A stretch of DNA of 10,552 nt. Origin: an uncultured Peptococcaceae bacterium (GTDB lineage: Bacteria > Bacillota > Peptococcia > Peptococcales > Peptococcaceae). Made by a program: the position numbers and the translations under genes. The stretch spans positions 1 to 10,552 of the forward strand of contig CALAKO010000114.1 of assembly GCA_937922955.1 (NCBI GenBank), written 5' to 3'. Shown here one piece after another: positions 1-6,313 of this stretch (its first letter is position 1; each line of letters begins with the position of its first letter). The notes under the pieces are model-generated. The model saw only the letters and a program-made list of their open reading frames with translations. It had not been told where the DNA came from and made no database searches.

Positions 1-42
1 GCATCGTTTAACAACGGTCCACAGCAATCGCCATTTTTTCAT
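1..42 (-). CDS. 5' end of an unidentified leftward gene (partial)
   Basis: On the minus strand an ATG (complement of 40-42) opens 14 codons reading MKKWRLLWTVVKRC before the window edge. A purine-rich ribosome binding site, AGGAAAGGA, lies about 6-8 bases upstream (complement of about 48-56). A consensus-like promoter sits further upstream on the same strand (93-121). The lysines followed by a hydrophobic stretch would suit a signal peptide or a first membrane segment. Fourteen residues are too few to name a family. The gene is divergent from the glucosyltransferase at 321, so it could belong to the same cell-surface locus, but that is inference only. Confidence 0.6.
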   Translation of the reverse strand, partial: MKKWRLLWTVVKRC

Positions 43-92
43 AGTGCGTCCTTTCCTGCGAAAATAATTAAAACGCATATGCTTTCTTGCCC

Positions 93-121
93 ATTATAAC
101 GTGAAATAAAAATATGGGCAA
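93..121 (-). promoter_or_regulatory. Promoter for the leftward gene at 1-42
   Basis: On the minus strand a perfect TATAAT -10 box (complement of 93-98) is preceded by a 17-base spacer and TTGCCC (complement of 116-121), which matches TTGACA at 4 of 6 positions. Transcription would start near 86 and leave a leader of roughly 45 bases before the ATG at 42, with the ribosome binding site inside it. Confidence 0.65.
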
Positions 122-180
122 GGTGTTTGGAGAATGAATGTATTGTTCTATAAAAGTATTAGAAGAATGACAGGCAGTGT

Positions 181-208
181 TTGATTATTCGATGCTGCTG
201 ACTATACT
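181..208 (+). promoter_or_regulatory. Candidate promoter for the GtrII-type gene
   Basis: TTGATT (181-186, 4 of 6 against TTGACA), a 16-base spacer and TATACT (203-208, 5 of 6 against TATAAT) form a plausible sigma-A promoter. It would give a leader of about 105 bases before the ATG at 321. An alternative is the extended -10 TGcTATTAT at 261-269, which lacks a good -35 box. The choice between them is not settled by sequence alone. Confidence 0.4.
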
Positions 209-320
209 TGAGGAGTTATTATTGTATTCTCTTATTTTATTCGAAAAGATGGATGTGATATGCTATTATTGAAAGAAGTTGATTTGGGTGGAAAGCTCTA
301 CAGAAAATAGGGGGAAGATT

Positions 321-1943
321 ATGGGTAAGAAAGACGCACGATCGCCGAACATGGCAATAAAGCATTGTTGGCAAAAAGTGCCCGAATATATACGCTGGAC
401 GTTTGTGATGGCGGTGGTAATGGGTTTTATAACACATATGTTTGCATTTACCAACGACTTGCTTAATCACGACGATATTTATCATTTGTTCCAGTGCGTG
501 TATGGTGCTCAATCAGGGCGTTGGTTTCTGCCGAGTGTATTACAGTGGGATGGCACTTACAGCATGCCCTGGTTAATTGGTGTGTTGAGCATTCTTTGTC
601 TGGCGTTCACAGCGTGCTTTACAGTGAGCTTGTTGCGTATTCGAGGTTATCTGAGTATTTTCTTGGTTGTGACATTGCTTGTAGCCTATCCAACAGTAGC
701 AGCGACGTTTACATATATGTTTACAGCAGATGCTTATTTCTTTGGGCTTTGCCTGGCGGCGTTTGCGGCTTATGCAGCGGCAAGAATGCCACGTATGGGG
801 GTGCCGCTTGGCGTGGTGGCTTTGATTTTATCGCTGGGGATATATCAAAGCTATTTTCCGGTGGCAGCGGTATTGATGGTAGGTGCTTTGCTGTTTGACA
901 CATTGGATGGAGAGGCACCATTGGGGCGCTTAATTTTACGTGGCGTGAAGATGGTGACGACGCTAGGCGTTGCGATTGCTGCTTATATTTTGATTGCCAA
1001 ATGGGTGATGCGTTCTTCTGGTGGATTAACCGATTACATGGGCATTTCTGAAATGGGGCATCTTTCGTTGTCGCAGCTGCCTGCGTTGATTGCTCAATGT
1101 TACAGGGCTTATGGCGACTATTTTTGGAATAACAATGTTGGTTTGATTTTCGGCTTCGTGAAACCTCTTCTTTTGGTTGCGCTGGTTATGGCGGTGGTGT
1201 TGCTTTTTGCGCTGATTACACGAAAAAGCGTGAGCGTCAGTCACGCCGTGCTGGCGGTGGTGTTAGCGGTCTGCTATCCTTTGGCTGGCGATCTTATTCA
1301 TGTGATGGTTGCAGGCGGCAGTGTGCACGATCTGATGCTTTATGGCACGGTGTATATGCTGGTACTGCCACTTGCCTTAATGAGTTATACGGAGGCGCAC
1401 CTGGCCGAATTTGGGGATGTTCGCCGCATGGTGACGGTGTTTGTCAGCTGGGTCATTGTTGGATGCCTGGCGTTTGCTGGCTATTCCTATATAGTTGCAG
1501 ATAACAAAGCCTATCTTAAAATGTCTGTCAGCCGCGATGAGTTGACGGCGTATTCCAACCGTCTGCTCAGTGCAGTTGAACAAACACCAGGCTATACACC
1601 GGGCATGACCCTGGTGCTTGTGGGCAGTTCCGTTGTTGAACCGACGTTTACAGAAAAGATGCCGGAGCTTTCCGAGATTTGGCTGGTGGGCGTATTGGAT
1701 GCTGGACAGCTGCGCGCGAAATACAGCTATGGTGAATTTTTAAAGTATTACATGGCGTACCCGGGCGAGGTCTATCAGACCAACTCGTCAGAAAATCTTC
1801 CAGAAGCCAGTGCAACAGCCAAATCTCTCGCTGCGTCTTCGCAAGTAGCGGCGATGCCGAATTACCCAGCGAAAAATTCAATACAGATCATTGATGGATA
1901 CGTTGTTGTGAAGCTGAATCCCGAACCAGAACCGGCAGAATAG
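321..1943 (+). CDS. Multi-pass membrane glucosyltransferase, GtrII (Glucos_trans_II) type
   Basis: This 540-residue integral membrane protein resembles the GtrII family, whose members transfer glucose from undecaprenyl-phosphate-glucose to surface polysaccharide on the outer face of the membrane. A first helix (about 24-43) is followed by an external loop with the acidic pair D51-D52 and then SGRW (65-68), the arrangement typical of this family. About ten further hydrophobic segments follow up to about residue 400. The last 130 residues are mostly soluble, ending in a PEPEPAE tail. I chose ATG 321 because AGGGGGA (309-315) sits correctly before it; the in-frame TTG at 279 has no ribosome binding site. 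The partner genes gtrA and gtrB are not in the window, so the acceptor polymer is unknown. A long-loop hairpin follows the gene. Confidence 0.8.
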   Translation: MGKKDARSPNMAIKHCWQKVPEYIRWTFVMAVVMGFITHMFAFTNDLLNHDDIYHLFQCVYGAQSGRWFLPSVLQWDGTYSMPWLIGVLSILCLAFTACFTVSLLRIRGYLSIFLVVTLLVAYPTVAATFTYMFTADAYFFGLCLAAFAAYAAARMPRMGVPLGVVALILSLGIYQSYFPVAAVLMVGALLFDTLDGEAPLGRLILRGVKMVTTLGVAIAAYILIAKWVMRSSGGLTDYMGISEMGHLSLSQLPALIAQCYRAYGDYFWNNNVGLIFGFVKPLLLVALVMAVVLLFALITRKSVSVSHAVLAVVLAVCYPLAGDLIHVMVAGGSVHDLMLYGTVYMLVLPLALMSYTEAHLAEFGDVRRMVTVFVSWVIVGCLAFAGYSYIVADNKAYLKMSVSRDELTAYSNRLLSAVEQTPGYTPGMTLVLVGSSVVEPTFTEKMPELSEIWLVGVLDAGQLRAKYSYGEFLKYYMAYPGEVYQTNSSENLPEASATAKSLAASSQVAAMPNYPAKNSIQIIDGYVVVKLNPEPEPAE

Positions 1944-1951
1944 TATTTCGC

Positions 1952-2011
1952 GAAGAGGCATTGCCAGATAGAACTGTGGATGGTTTTGTTTGGCAATGTC
2001 TCTTCTTTGTT
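1952..2011 (+). terminator. Hairpin terminator after the GtrII-type gene
   Basis: Fifteen bases, GAAGAGGCATTGCCA (1952-1966), pair with TGGCAATGTCTCTTC (1991-2005) with a single G-U wobble, followed by TTTGTT (2006-2011). The 24-base loop is longer than usual and the U tract is short. The T-run merges directly into the TTGACA of the next promoter. Confidence 0.6.
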
Positions 2012-2038
2012 GACAGATTTCGGAAGGCTTGCTAATTT
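2010..2038 (+). promoter_or_regulatory. Promoter of the PatB/MalY-type gene
   Basis: A perfect TTGACA (2010-2015), a 17-base spacer and the extended -10 element TGcTAATTT (TG at 2030-2031, hexamer 2033-2038) are visible. The hexamer is weak (3 of 6), but the perfect -35 and the TG extension compensate. The predicted start is near 2045, about 22 bases before the ATG. Confidence 0.6.
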
Positions 2039-2066
2039 GGAATGAGAATGAAAGGATGTGCAAGTA

Positions 2067-3275
2067 ATGACGTACGATTTTACAACGATGATGGATCGTC
2101 GGGGCAGGGATGCGTTGGCGGTGGATGGTCTTGGGATGCTGCCAGGGGTGCCGGGCGCCCCAAAAGAAGGCTTTGATGCGATTCCTATGTGGGTGGCGGA
2201 TATGAATTTTCCGGCGCTGCCGACGATTACAGAGGCGATTATGGAGCGTGTGACGCATCCGTCGTTTGGGTATTTTCTGCCGAGCGAGGCGTATTTTGAT
2301 GCAATCATTGGCTGGCAGAAAGCGCGTAATGGTGTGAGCGGTTTGACGAAAGATGCCATTGGCTATGAAAATGGTGTGCTGGGCGGCGTGGTCAGCGCGC
2401 TCAATGTGCTTTGTTCGAAGGGCGACAAGGTGTTGGTGCACGCACCAACCTACATTGGTTTTACAGGAACGCTGGAGAATAATGGTTATGAGTTGGTACT
2501 TTCGCCGTTGGTAAAGGATGAGGCTGGTGTGTGGCGCATGGATTTCGCTGATATGGAGCAAAAGCTGCGCACACAGCACATCCACGCGGCGGTGTTCTGC
2601 TCGCCGCACAACCCAACCGGGCGTGTATGGGAGCGCTGGGAGCTGGAGCAGATGATGGCGTTGTTTGAGAAATATGGGGTGTTTGTTGTTTCCGATGAGA
2701 TTTGGTCGGACTTAACCTTGCCGGAGTATCAGCATATTCCAACACAGTCGGTGAGCGCAGATGCCAGCCAGCGGACCGTGGCGCTGTATGCGCCGTCGAA
2801 GACGTTTAATTTGGCAGGGTTGGTGGGCAGCTATCATATCATCTACAACGATTGGCTGCGCGATCGTGTAGACAAAGAAGCGTCGCTGTCTCACTATAAC
2901 GCAATGAATGTGCTGTGGATGCATGCGCTGATTGGTGCCTATCGGCCAGAAGGGCAGGTTTGGGTGGATGAACTGCGCCAGGTGCTGGGCGATAATGTGG
3001 CGCTGGCCTGTGAGACAATTCGTGATCGCTTTGCTGGTGTGGATGTGTCGCAGCCGCAGGGAACGTACATGCTCTTTGTGGATTGCAGTGAGTGGTGCGC
3101 GGCCCATGGCAAGAGCATTGAGGATGTGCTGCATGCCTGCTGGGACGTTGGAGTAGCGGTGCAGGACGGCCGTCCGTTCCATGGCAGCTGCCATTTGCGT
3201 ATGAATTTGGCCTTGCCGCATAGCCGCGTGGAGGAAGCGTTCGAACGATTGGAACGTTATGTGTTTTGTGATTGA
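2067..3275 (+). CDS. PLP-dependent cystathionine beta-lyase / aminotransferase, PatB-MalY family
   Basis: This 402-residue cytosolic fold-type I PLP enzyme fits the PatB/MalY family. Members cleave C-S bonds of cystathionine, cysteine or S-conjugates, releasing a thiol, pyruvate and ammonia, and some transaminate. The N-terminus YDF..MMDRRGRDA and PMWVADMNFPALP are family signatures. HNPTG (181-185) supplies the Asn that contacts the cofactor, D210 in SDEIW holds the pyridine nitrogen, K245 in SKTFNLAG forms the Schiff base, and R378 in LRMNLALP should bind the substrate carboxylate. All key residues are present and the length is normal. ATG 2067 is preferred over GTG 2058 because GAAAGGA (2050-2056) lies 10 bases before the ATG but almost touches the GTG. 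It is a single-gene transcript. The exact substrate cannot be told from sequence. Confidence 0.9.
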   Translation: MTYDFTTMMDRRGRDALAVDGLGMLPGVPGAPKEGFDAIPMWVADMNFPALPTITEAIMERVTHPSFGYFLPSEAYFDAIIGWQKARNGVSGLTKDAIGYENGVLGGVVSALNVLCSKGDKVLVHAPTYIGFTGTLENNGYELVLSPLVKDEAGVWRMDFADMEQKLRTQHIHAAVFCSPHNPTGRVWERWELEQMMALFEKYGVFVVSDEIWSDLTLPEYQHIPTQSVSADASQRTVALYAPSKTFNLAGLVGSYHIIYNDWLRDRVDKEASLSHYNAMNVLWMHALIGAYRPEGQVWVDELRQVLGDNVALACETIRDRFAGVDVSQPQGTYMLFVDCSEWCAAHGKSIEDVLHACWDVGVAVQDGRPFHGSCHLRMNLALPHSRVEEAFERLERYVFCD

Positions 3276-3283
3276 GTTTCATG

Positions 3284-3310
3284 GCCACTGTTGCTGCAGT
3301 GGCTTTTTCT
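3284..3310 (+). terminator. Intrinsic terminator after the PatB/MalY-type gene
   Basis: GCCACTG (3284-3290), a six-base loop and CAGTGGC (3297-3303) form a perfect 7-bp stem, followed by TTTTTCT. It lies 9 bases after the stop codon. Confidence 0.85.
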
Positions 3311-3382
3311 ATGAAAGACATCTGCAAATAAATATAAAAATACGGTGAAAGTTGCCGAGGACCGATGGCAAGATGAGAAAAA

Positions 3383-3393
3383 TATGATACACT
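3383..3393 (+). promoter_or_regulatory. Candidate -10 region for the membrane protein-degV operon
   Basis: The string TATGATACACT holds a TATGAT hexamer (3383-3388) and an overlapping extended -10, TGaTACACT (3385-3393). No convincing -35 is seen; the best is TGGCAA at 3366-3371. It lies between the terminator at 3310 and the start at 3444, where a promoter is expected. Confidence 0.4.
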
Positions 3394-3443
3394 ATTCTTT
3401 GATATTTTGTCGCCTGTTAGAGGGGCGGATGAGGTGAGAAACC

Positions 3444-3932
3444 ATGCAGGAATTTCAATTGACAGCCAACACTCCGGAAGGCGAGTGGCGCACGACCATT
3501 GCTGGTGGAGCGACATTGGTAGGGGTGCTGCTGATTATGTTTTTGCTATTTGAAGTGTTGCTGCCGGATCTTTTTTCAAATCGTATTTTACTTTGGGCGG
3601 TGATTGTGGTGCCGGCGTTGGTTGCTTTTTCAGTGGTGGTGCGTCGCACACAACATCAGGTCTTGGGAGACTATTTATTGCGACTGGATGGCCGCCATTT
3701 GACCATTGTTTGTCCCAATCAAACAGTGATCGATTTGGGGGAGGTGCAGCATGTGTTGTTGGACCGTCACGATGATGATAATAAATGTGCAGATTTTGCC
3801 ATTGCTGGCAGCAAGGATCAGGTGAGACTGAGGCTGCGCAGTGCCACCTCATGGAAAGGGCGCAGCAAGTCCGAAGACTTTCGCACGTTGGGCAAGGCTG
3901 CAGCAGCCATTGAAAAGGCATTGCTCGCATAA
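3444..3932 (+). CDS. Small two-helix membrane protein of unknown function
   Basis: This is a 162-residue protein that I cannot assign to a named family. Residues 1-18 are polar and two hydrophobic helices follow (about 19-40 and 48-66), separated by a short PDLFSNR turn. A basic RR stop-transfer comes next, then a soluble domain of about 95 residues. That domain alternates short beta-like stretches (YLLRLDGRHLTIVC, TVIDLGEVQHVLL, VRLRLRS) and ends in a predicted helix (KAAAAIEKALLA), an order that recalls the small PH-like domains found after membrane helices in bacterial proteins. That resemblance is a guess. GAGGTGAG (3430-3437) is a good ribosome binding site for ATG 3444. The gene ends 26 bases before the DegV-family gene with no terminator between, so the two are probably cotranscribed. 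Confidence 0.75.
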   Translation: MQEFQLTANTPEGEWRTTIAGGATLVGVLLIMFLLFEVLLPDLFSNRILLWAVIVVPALVAFSVVVRRTQHQVLGDYLLRLDGRHLTIVCPNQTVIDLGEVQHVLLDRHDDDNKCADFAIAGSKDQVRLRLRSATSWKGRSKSEDFRTLGKAAAAIEKALLA

Positions 3933-3958
3933 AGAGCAACCACAAAGGGGAGATTAGT

Positions 3959-4852
3959 ATGTATCAACTGTTTACCGATACGTCGGCCAATTTGCCGACA
4001 CCATATTGTTCGGCGCATCAGATTCATGTCATTCCGTTGTACTATTATCTGGATGGGGAGGAACACACCTGCCTTGATACGGAGACTTTCGACGATGCGG
4101 CCTATTATGCAGCAATGAAGGATGGCAAGCGTGTAACAACCTCGCAAATCACACCAGCAAATTTTGTTCAGGCTTTTCGACAGGCGCTGGAACGCGGCGA
4201 CGATGTGATCTACGTCTGCATGGCACAGCGCATCAGCGGCTCCTATGATAGTGCCGCCATTGCACGGGAACAACTTTTGGCAGAATTTCCTGAGCGCCGC
4301 ATTGCGCTCATTAACACCAAGGGGGCGGGCTTTGGTGAAGGCATTCCGGTTATGGTGGGCGTGCAAGCTCATGAGGCGGGCGCAGATTTTGATGATGCTG
4401 TCGCTGCCATCGAACGTTGTGTGCGTTATACCTATCAGGTTTTCACCGTTGATGATTTGATGTATCTTGGCCGCACTGGTCGCTGCTCGAATTTTTCGGC
4501 CTACATTGGTAGTGCGCTGAACATCAAGCCAATGCTCAAAGCATCGGACGACGGTGTTATTGTCACCTTTGAAAAAGTTCGCGGACGCAAAAAAGCCATT
4601 AAAGCCATCGCCAAATACTATGCGGACAATGTTGTGAAGGCGCAGGAACAGACCATCTGCATCAGTTATGCCGGCTGTCCAGAAGATGCCGAAGCACTGG
4701 CGGCTATGCTGCGAGACGCACAGCCCCCAAAAGAGATCTGGATCGTTCCGCATGAGCCTGTTACTGGTTCCCATCTTGGCCCAGGCGCGCTGGCACTCTT
4801 TTTCATCAGTAAGCACAATCGTGACACTGGTGAAGACGACGGACTGTACTAA
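3959..4852 (+). CDS. DegV family (FakB-like) fatty-acid-binding protein
   Basis: This 297-residue cytosolic protein has the usual DegV length and landmarks. These are an N-terminal FTDTSANLP (the family's TDS-type strand and loop), TTSQIT (60-65), ISGSYDSA (92-99, where S93/S95 lie at the fatty-acid carboxylate site of the family), DDLMYLGRTGR (165-175), LNIKPML and a C-terminal HLGPGALALFF. Characterised members (FakB) hold a fatty acid for phosphorylation by FakA, feeding phospholipid synthesis from exogenous acyl chains. No fakA is visible here, so a role as kinase partner is inferred from the family only. AAAGGGGAG (3944-3952) precedes ATG 3959 correctly. It is the second gene of the unit starting at 3444, and a strong terminator closes that unit. 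The bound lipid cannot be predicted. Confidence 0.9.
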   Translation: MYQLFTDTSANLPTPYCSAHQIHVIPLYYYLDGEEHTCLDTETFDDAAYYAAMKDGKRVTTSQITPANFVQAFRQALERGDDVIYVCMAQRISGSYDSAAIAREQLLAEFPERRIALINTKGAGFGEGIPVMVGVQAHEAGADFDDAVAAIERCVRYTYQVFTVDDLMYLGRTGRCSNFSAYIGSALNIKPMLKASDDGVIVTFEKVRGRKKAIKAIAKYYADNVVKAQEQTICISYAGCPEDAEALAAMLRDAQPPKEIWIVPHEPVTGSHLGPGALALFFISKHNRDTGEDDGLY

Positions 4853-4857
4853 CACAC

Positions 4858-4888
4858 AAACCGCGTTCGCTTAGGAACGCGGTTTTTT
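4858..4888 (+). terminator. Intrinsic terminator after the DegV-family gene
   Basis: AAACCGCGTTC (4858-4868) pairs perfectly with GAACGCGGTTT (4875-4885) around a six-base loop, and the T-run extends to 4888. It starts 6 bases after the stop codon. The A-rich 5' flank could give some activity on the other strand too. Confidence 0.93.
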
Positions 4889-4938
4889 CGGCTAGAAACT
4901 GTCAGAAAAAAGAAACTTTATTCTCTGGAACAAATTTT

Positions 4939-4968
4939 TTGTGCACTTTCTGTCTGAGGGTGTATAAT
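4939..4968 (+). promoter_or_regulatory. Promoter of ilvE
   Basis: A perfect TATAAT (4963-4968) lies 18 bases after a weak -35, TTGTGC (4939-4944, 3 of 6). The predicted start near 4975 leaves only about 36 bases before the ATG. There is therefore no room for a T-box or other long attenuator of the kind often found ahead of branched-chain amino acid genes. Confidence 0.6.
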
Positions 4969-5010
4969 AGATTCACAAACTGTTGTAATACACGTAAAGG
5001 AGTGCTATTT

Positions 5011-6033
5011 ATGGCAAAAGATATTGATTGGGGCAGCCTCGGTTTCGAGTATACTGCTACAGATTATCGTTACGTTTCTACTTGGAAAGATGGCGCGTGG
5101 GACGAAGGTGGCTTGGTCACCGATCCTACCGTACATATTTCTGAATGTGCAGGTGTTCTGCAATATTCTCAGTCCGCTTTTGAAGGCCTCAAAGCGTACA
5201 GAACCAAAGACGGCCGCGTGGTAACCTTCCGTCCAGACCTGAACGCACAGCGTTTGCAGGATTCTTGCGAACGTTTGGTGATTCCTTCCATTTCCACTGA
5301 AAAATTCATCGATGCATTGGATCAGCTCGTAAAAGCCAACATCGATTATGTTCCTCCATATGGCTCTGGCGCTACGCTTTACATTCGTCCATTCATCTAT
5401 GGCAGCGGTCCTGTTATCGGTGTTGCACCAGCACCAGAATTTGAATTCCGCATGATTTGCATGCCTGTTGGCCCATACTTCAAGGGCGGCATTAAGCCAA
5501 TCGAAATCACCGTTTCTGATTTTGACCGTGCAGCTCCACATGGCACCGGTCACATCAAAGCTGGTTTGAACTACGCCATGAGTCTCTATGCTGGTCAGAA
5601 AGCGCATGCCGATGGCTTTGCTGAAAACATGTACCTCGACCCAGCTACCCGTACCAAGGTTGAAGAAACCGGCGGGGCAAACTTCCTCTTTGTAACCAAA
5701 GATGGCAAGCTGGTTACCCCTAAATCCGATTCCATCCTGCCTTCCATCACCCGCCGTTCCATGACCTACATTGCGGAACATTATCTTGGTATGGAAGTCG
5801 AACAGCGTGAAGTTCTTTTCTCTGAAGTACCAGATTTCGTAGAATGCGGCCTTTGCGGCACCGCTGCCGTTATTTCCCCAGTTGGCAAGATCAACGACCA
5901 CGGCAAAGAAATCTGCTTTGCAAGCGGTATGGACGAAATCGGGCCTGTCATGAAGAAGCTCTATGACACCCTCACTGGCATCCAGATGGGTACCGTAGAA
6001 CCACCAGAAGGCTGGCTGCACGAAATTAAGTAA
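5011..6033 (+). CDS. ilvE: Branched-chain amino acid aminotransferase (class IV PLP)
   Basis: The 340-residue enzyme interconverts leucine, isoleucine and valine with their 2-oxo acids using glutamate/2-oxoglutarate and PLP. It is the last step of branched-chain synthesis and the first step of degradation. Visible family features are FEGLKAYRTKDGRVVTFRP near residue 60, the PLP lysine K183 in GHIKAGLNYA, the glycine-rich EETGGANFLFV segment, and ECGLCGTAAVISPVG near the C-terminus, where the family has its phosphate-binding turn. Length and order match type-II (eukaryote-like) bacterial BCATs. AAAGGAG (4996-5002) fixes ATG 5011; the upstream in-frame GTG at 4939 overlaps the promoter. Codons are richer in C at the third position than in neighbouring genes, which suggests high expression. 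It stands alone between its own promoter and terminator. Confidence 0.93.
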   Translation: MAKDIDWGSLGFEYTATDYRYVSTWKDGAWDEGGLVTDPTVHISECAGVLQYSQSAFEGLKAYRTKDGRVVTFRPDLNAQRLQDSCERLVIPSISTEKFIDALDQLVKANIDYVPPYGSGATLYIRPFIYGSGPVIGVAPAPEFEFRMICMPVGPYFKGGIKPIEITVSDFDRAAPHGTGHIKAGLNYAMSLYAGQKAHADGFAENMYLDPATRTKVEETGGANFLFVTKDGKLVTPKSDSILPSITRRSMTYIAEHYLGMEVEQREVLFSEVPDFVECGLCGTAAVISPVGKINDHGKEICFASGMDEIGPVMKKLYDTLTGIQMGTVEPPEGWLHEIK

Positions 6034-6046
6034 GAAATATAACAGC

Positions 6047-6081
6047 AAAAAACACGACGTCATGATGGCGTCGTGTTTTTT
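6047..6081 (+). terminator. Intrinsic terminator after ilvE
   Basis: AAAAAACACGACG (6047-6059) pairs with CGTCGTGTTTTTT (6069-6081). The stem can extend inwards by a G-U and a C-G pair to a five-base loop. The stem ends in a T-run on one strand and an A-run on the other, so it may act in both directions. Confidence 0.92.
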
Positions 6082-6098
6082 GTGGGTGGATAACCTAA

Positions 6099-6120
6099 AA
6101 AGGTGTGGACTATAACCTTT
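6099..6120. repeat. Inverted repeat AAAGGT-N10-ACCTTT upstream of the permease
   Basis: AAAGGT (6099-6104) and ACCTTT (6115-6120) form a symmetric pair with a 10-base spacer. TAACCT also occurs three times in direct orientation (6091-6096, 6113-6118, 6143-6148). These sit just upstream of and inside the permease promoter and could be a second operator, but short AT-rich repeats also arise by chance. Confidence 0.35.
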
Positions 6121-6122
6121 CA

Positions 6123-6142
6123 AGGGATTGCCAATTATACAA
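6123..6142 (+). promoter_or_regulatory. Candidate regulator-binding element, copy 1 (permease promoter)
   Basis: AGGG-N3-GCCAATTATACAA here is repeated at 8933-8952 before the hydrolase gene, with 17 of 20 positions identical. This copy contains the dyad ATTG-N9-CAAT (6127-6143), which satisfies the T-N11-A pattern of LysR-family sites. It overlaps the -35 region, the usual place for an activator of this family. Assignment to the regulator at 7881 is inference from position. Confidence 0.5.
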
Positions 6143-6165
6143 TAACCTTATCCTTCGCTTATGAT
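6136..6165 (+). promoter_or_regulatory. Candidate promoter of the permease gene
   Basis: TATACA (6136-6141, 4 of 6 against TTGACA) is followed by an 18-base spacer and TATGAT (6160-6165, 5 of 6). The leader would be about 140 bases before ATG 6314. A weak -35 embedded in a candidate operator is what an activator-dependent promoter looks like. Confidence 0.45.
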
Positions 6166-6313
6166 ATATATAAAGTCATTTTTTGAAAATAGTAAGGGGT
6201 GACAACTTAATATCTCAAGAATAAGATTTGTACAGGGAAAAATCGTTAAAAACTGAAGTGATTGGTAAAGTATTGTATGAGTTGTATCGAAAGCGTGAAG
6301 GGAGCGTTAATAG

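Noticed and set aside
1878..2609. Minus-strand open frame of 243 codons across the malY-like promoter
   Set aside because: It is very rich in His, Arg and Gln, runs through a promoter and terminator of the plus strand, and resembles no protein family I know.
3818..4855. Minus-strand open frame of 345 codons opposite the DegV-family gene
   Set aside because: The composition is rich in C, H and R and shows no recognisable domain, while the plus strand encodes a complete DegV protein with good signals.
4889..5010. T-box or leader attenuator ahead of ilvE
   Set aside because: The promoter at 4939-4968 leaves about 36 leader bases, and no T-box sequence or antiterminator pair is present.
5005..6123. 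Long minus-strand open frame of 372 codons opposite ilvE
   Set aside because: It mirrors the ilvE codon bias, has no family-like protein motifs, and would start within the terminator region without a ribosome binding site. ilvE on the plus strand is unambiguous.
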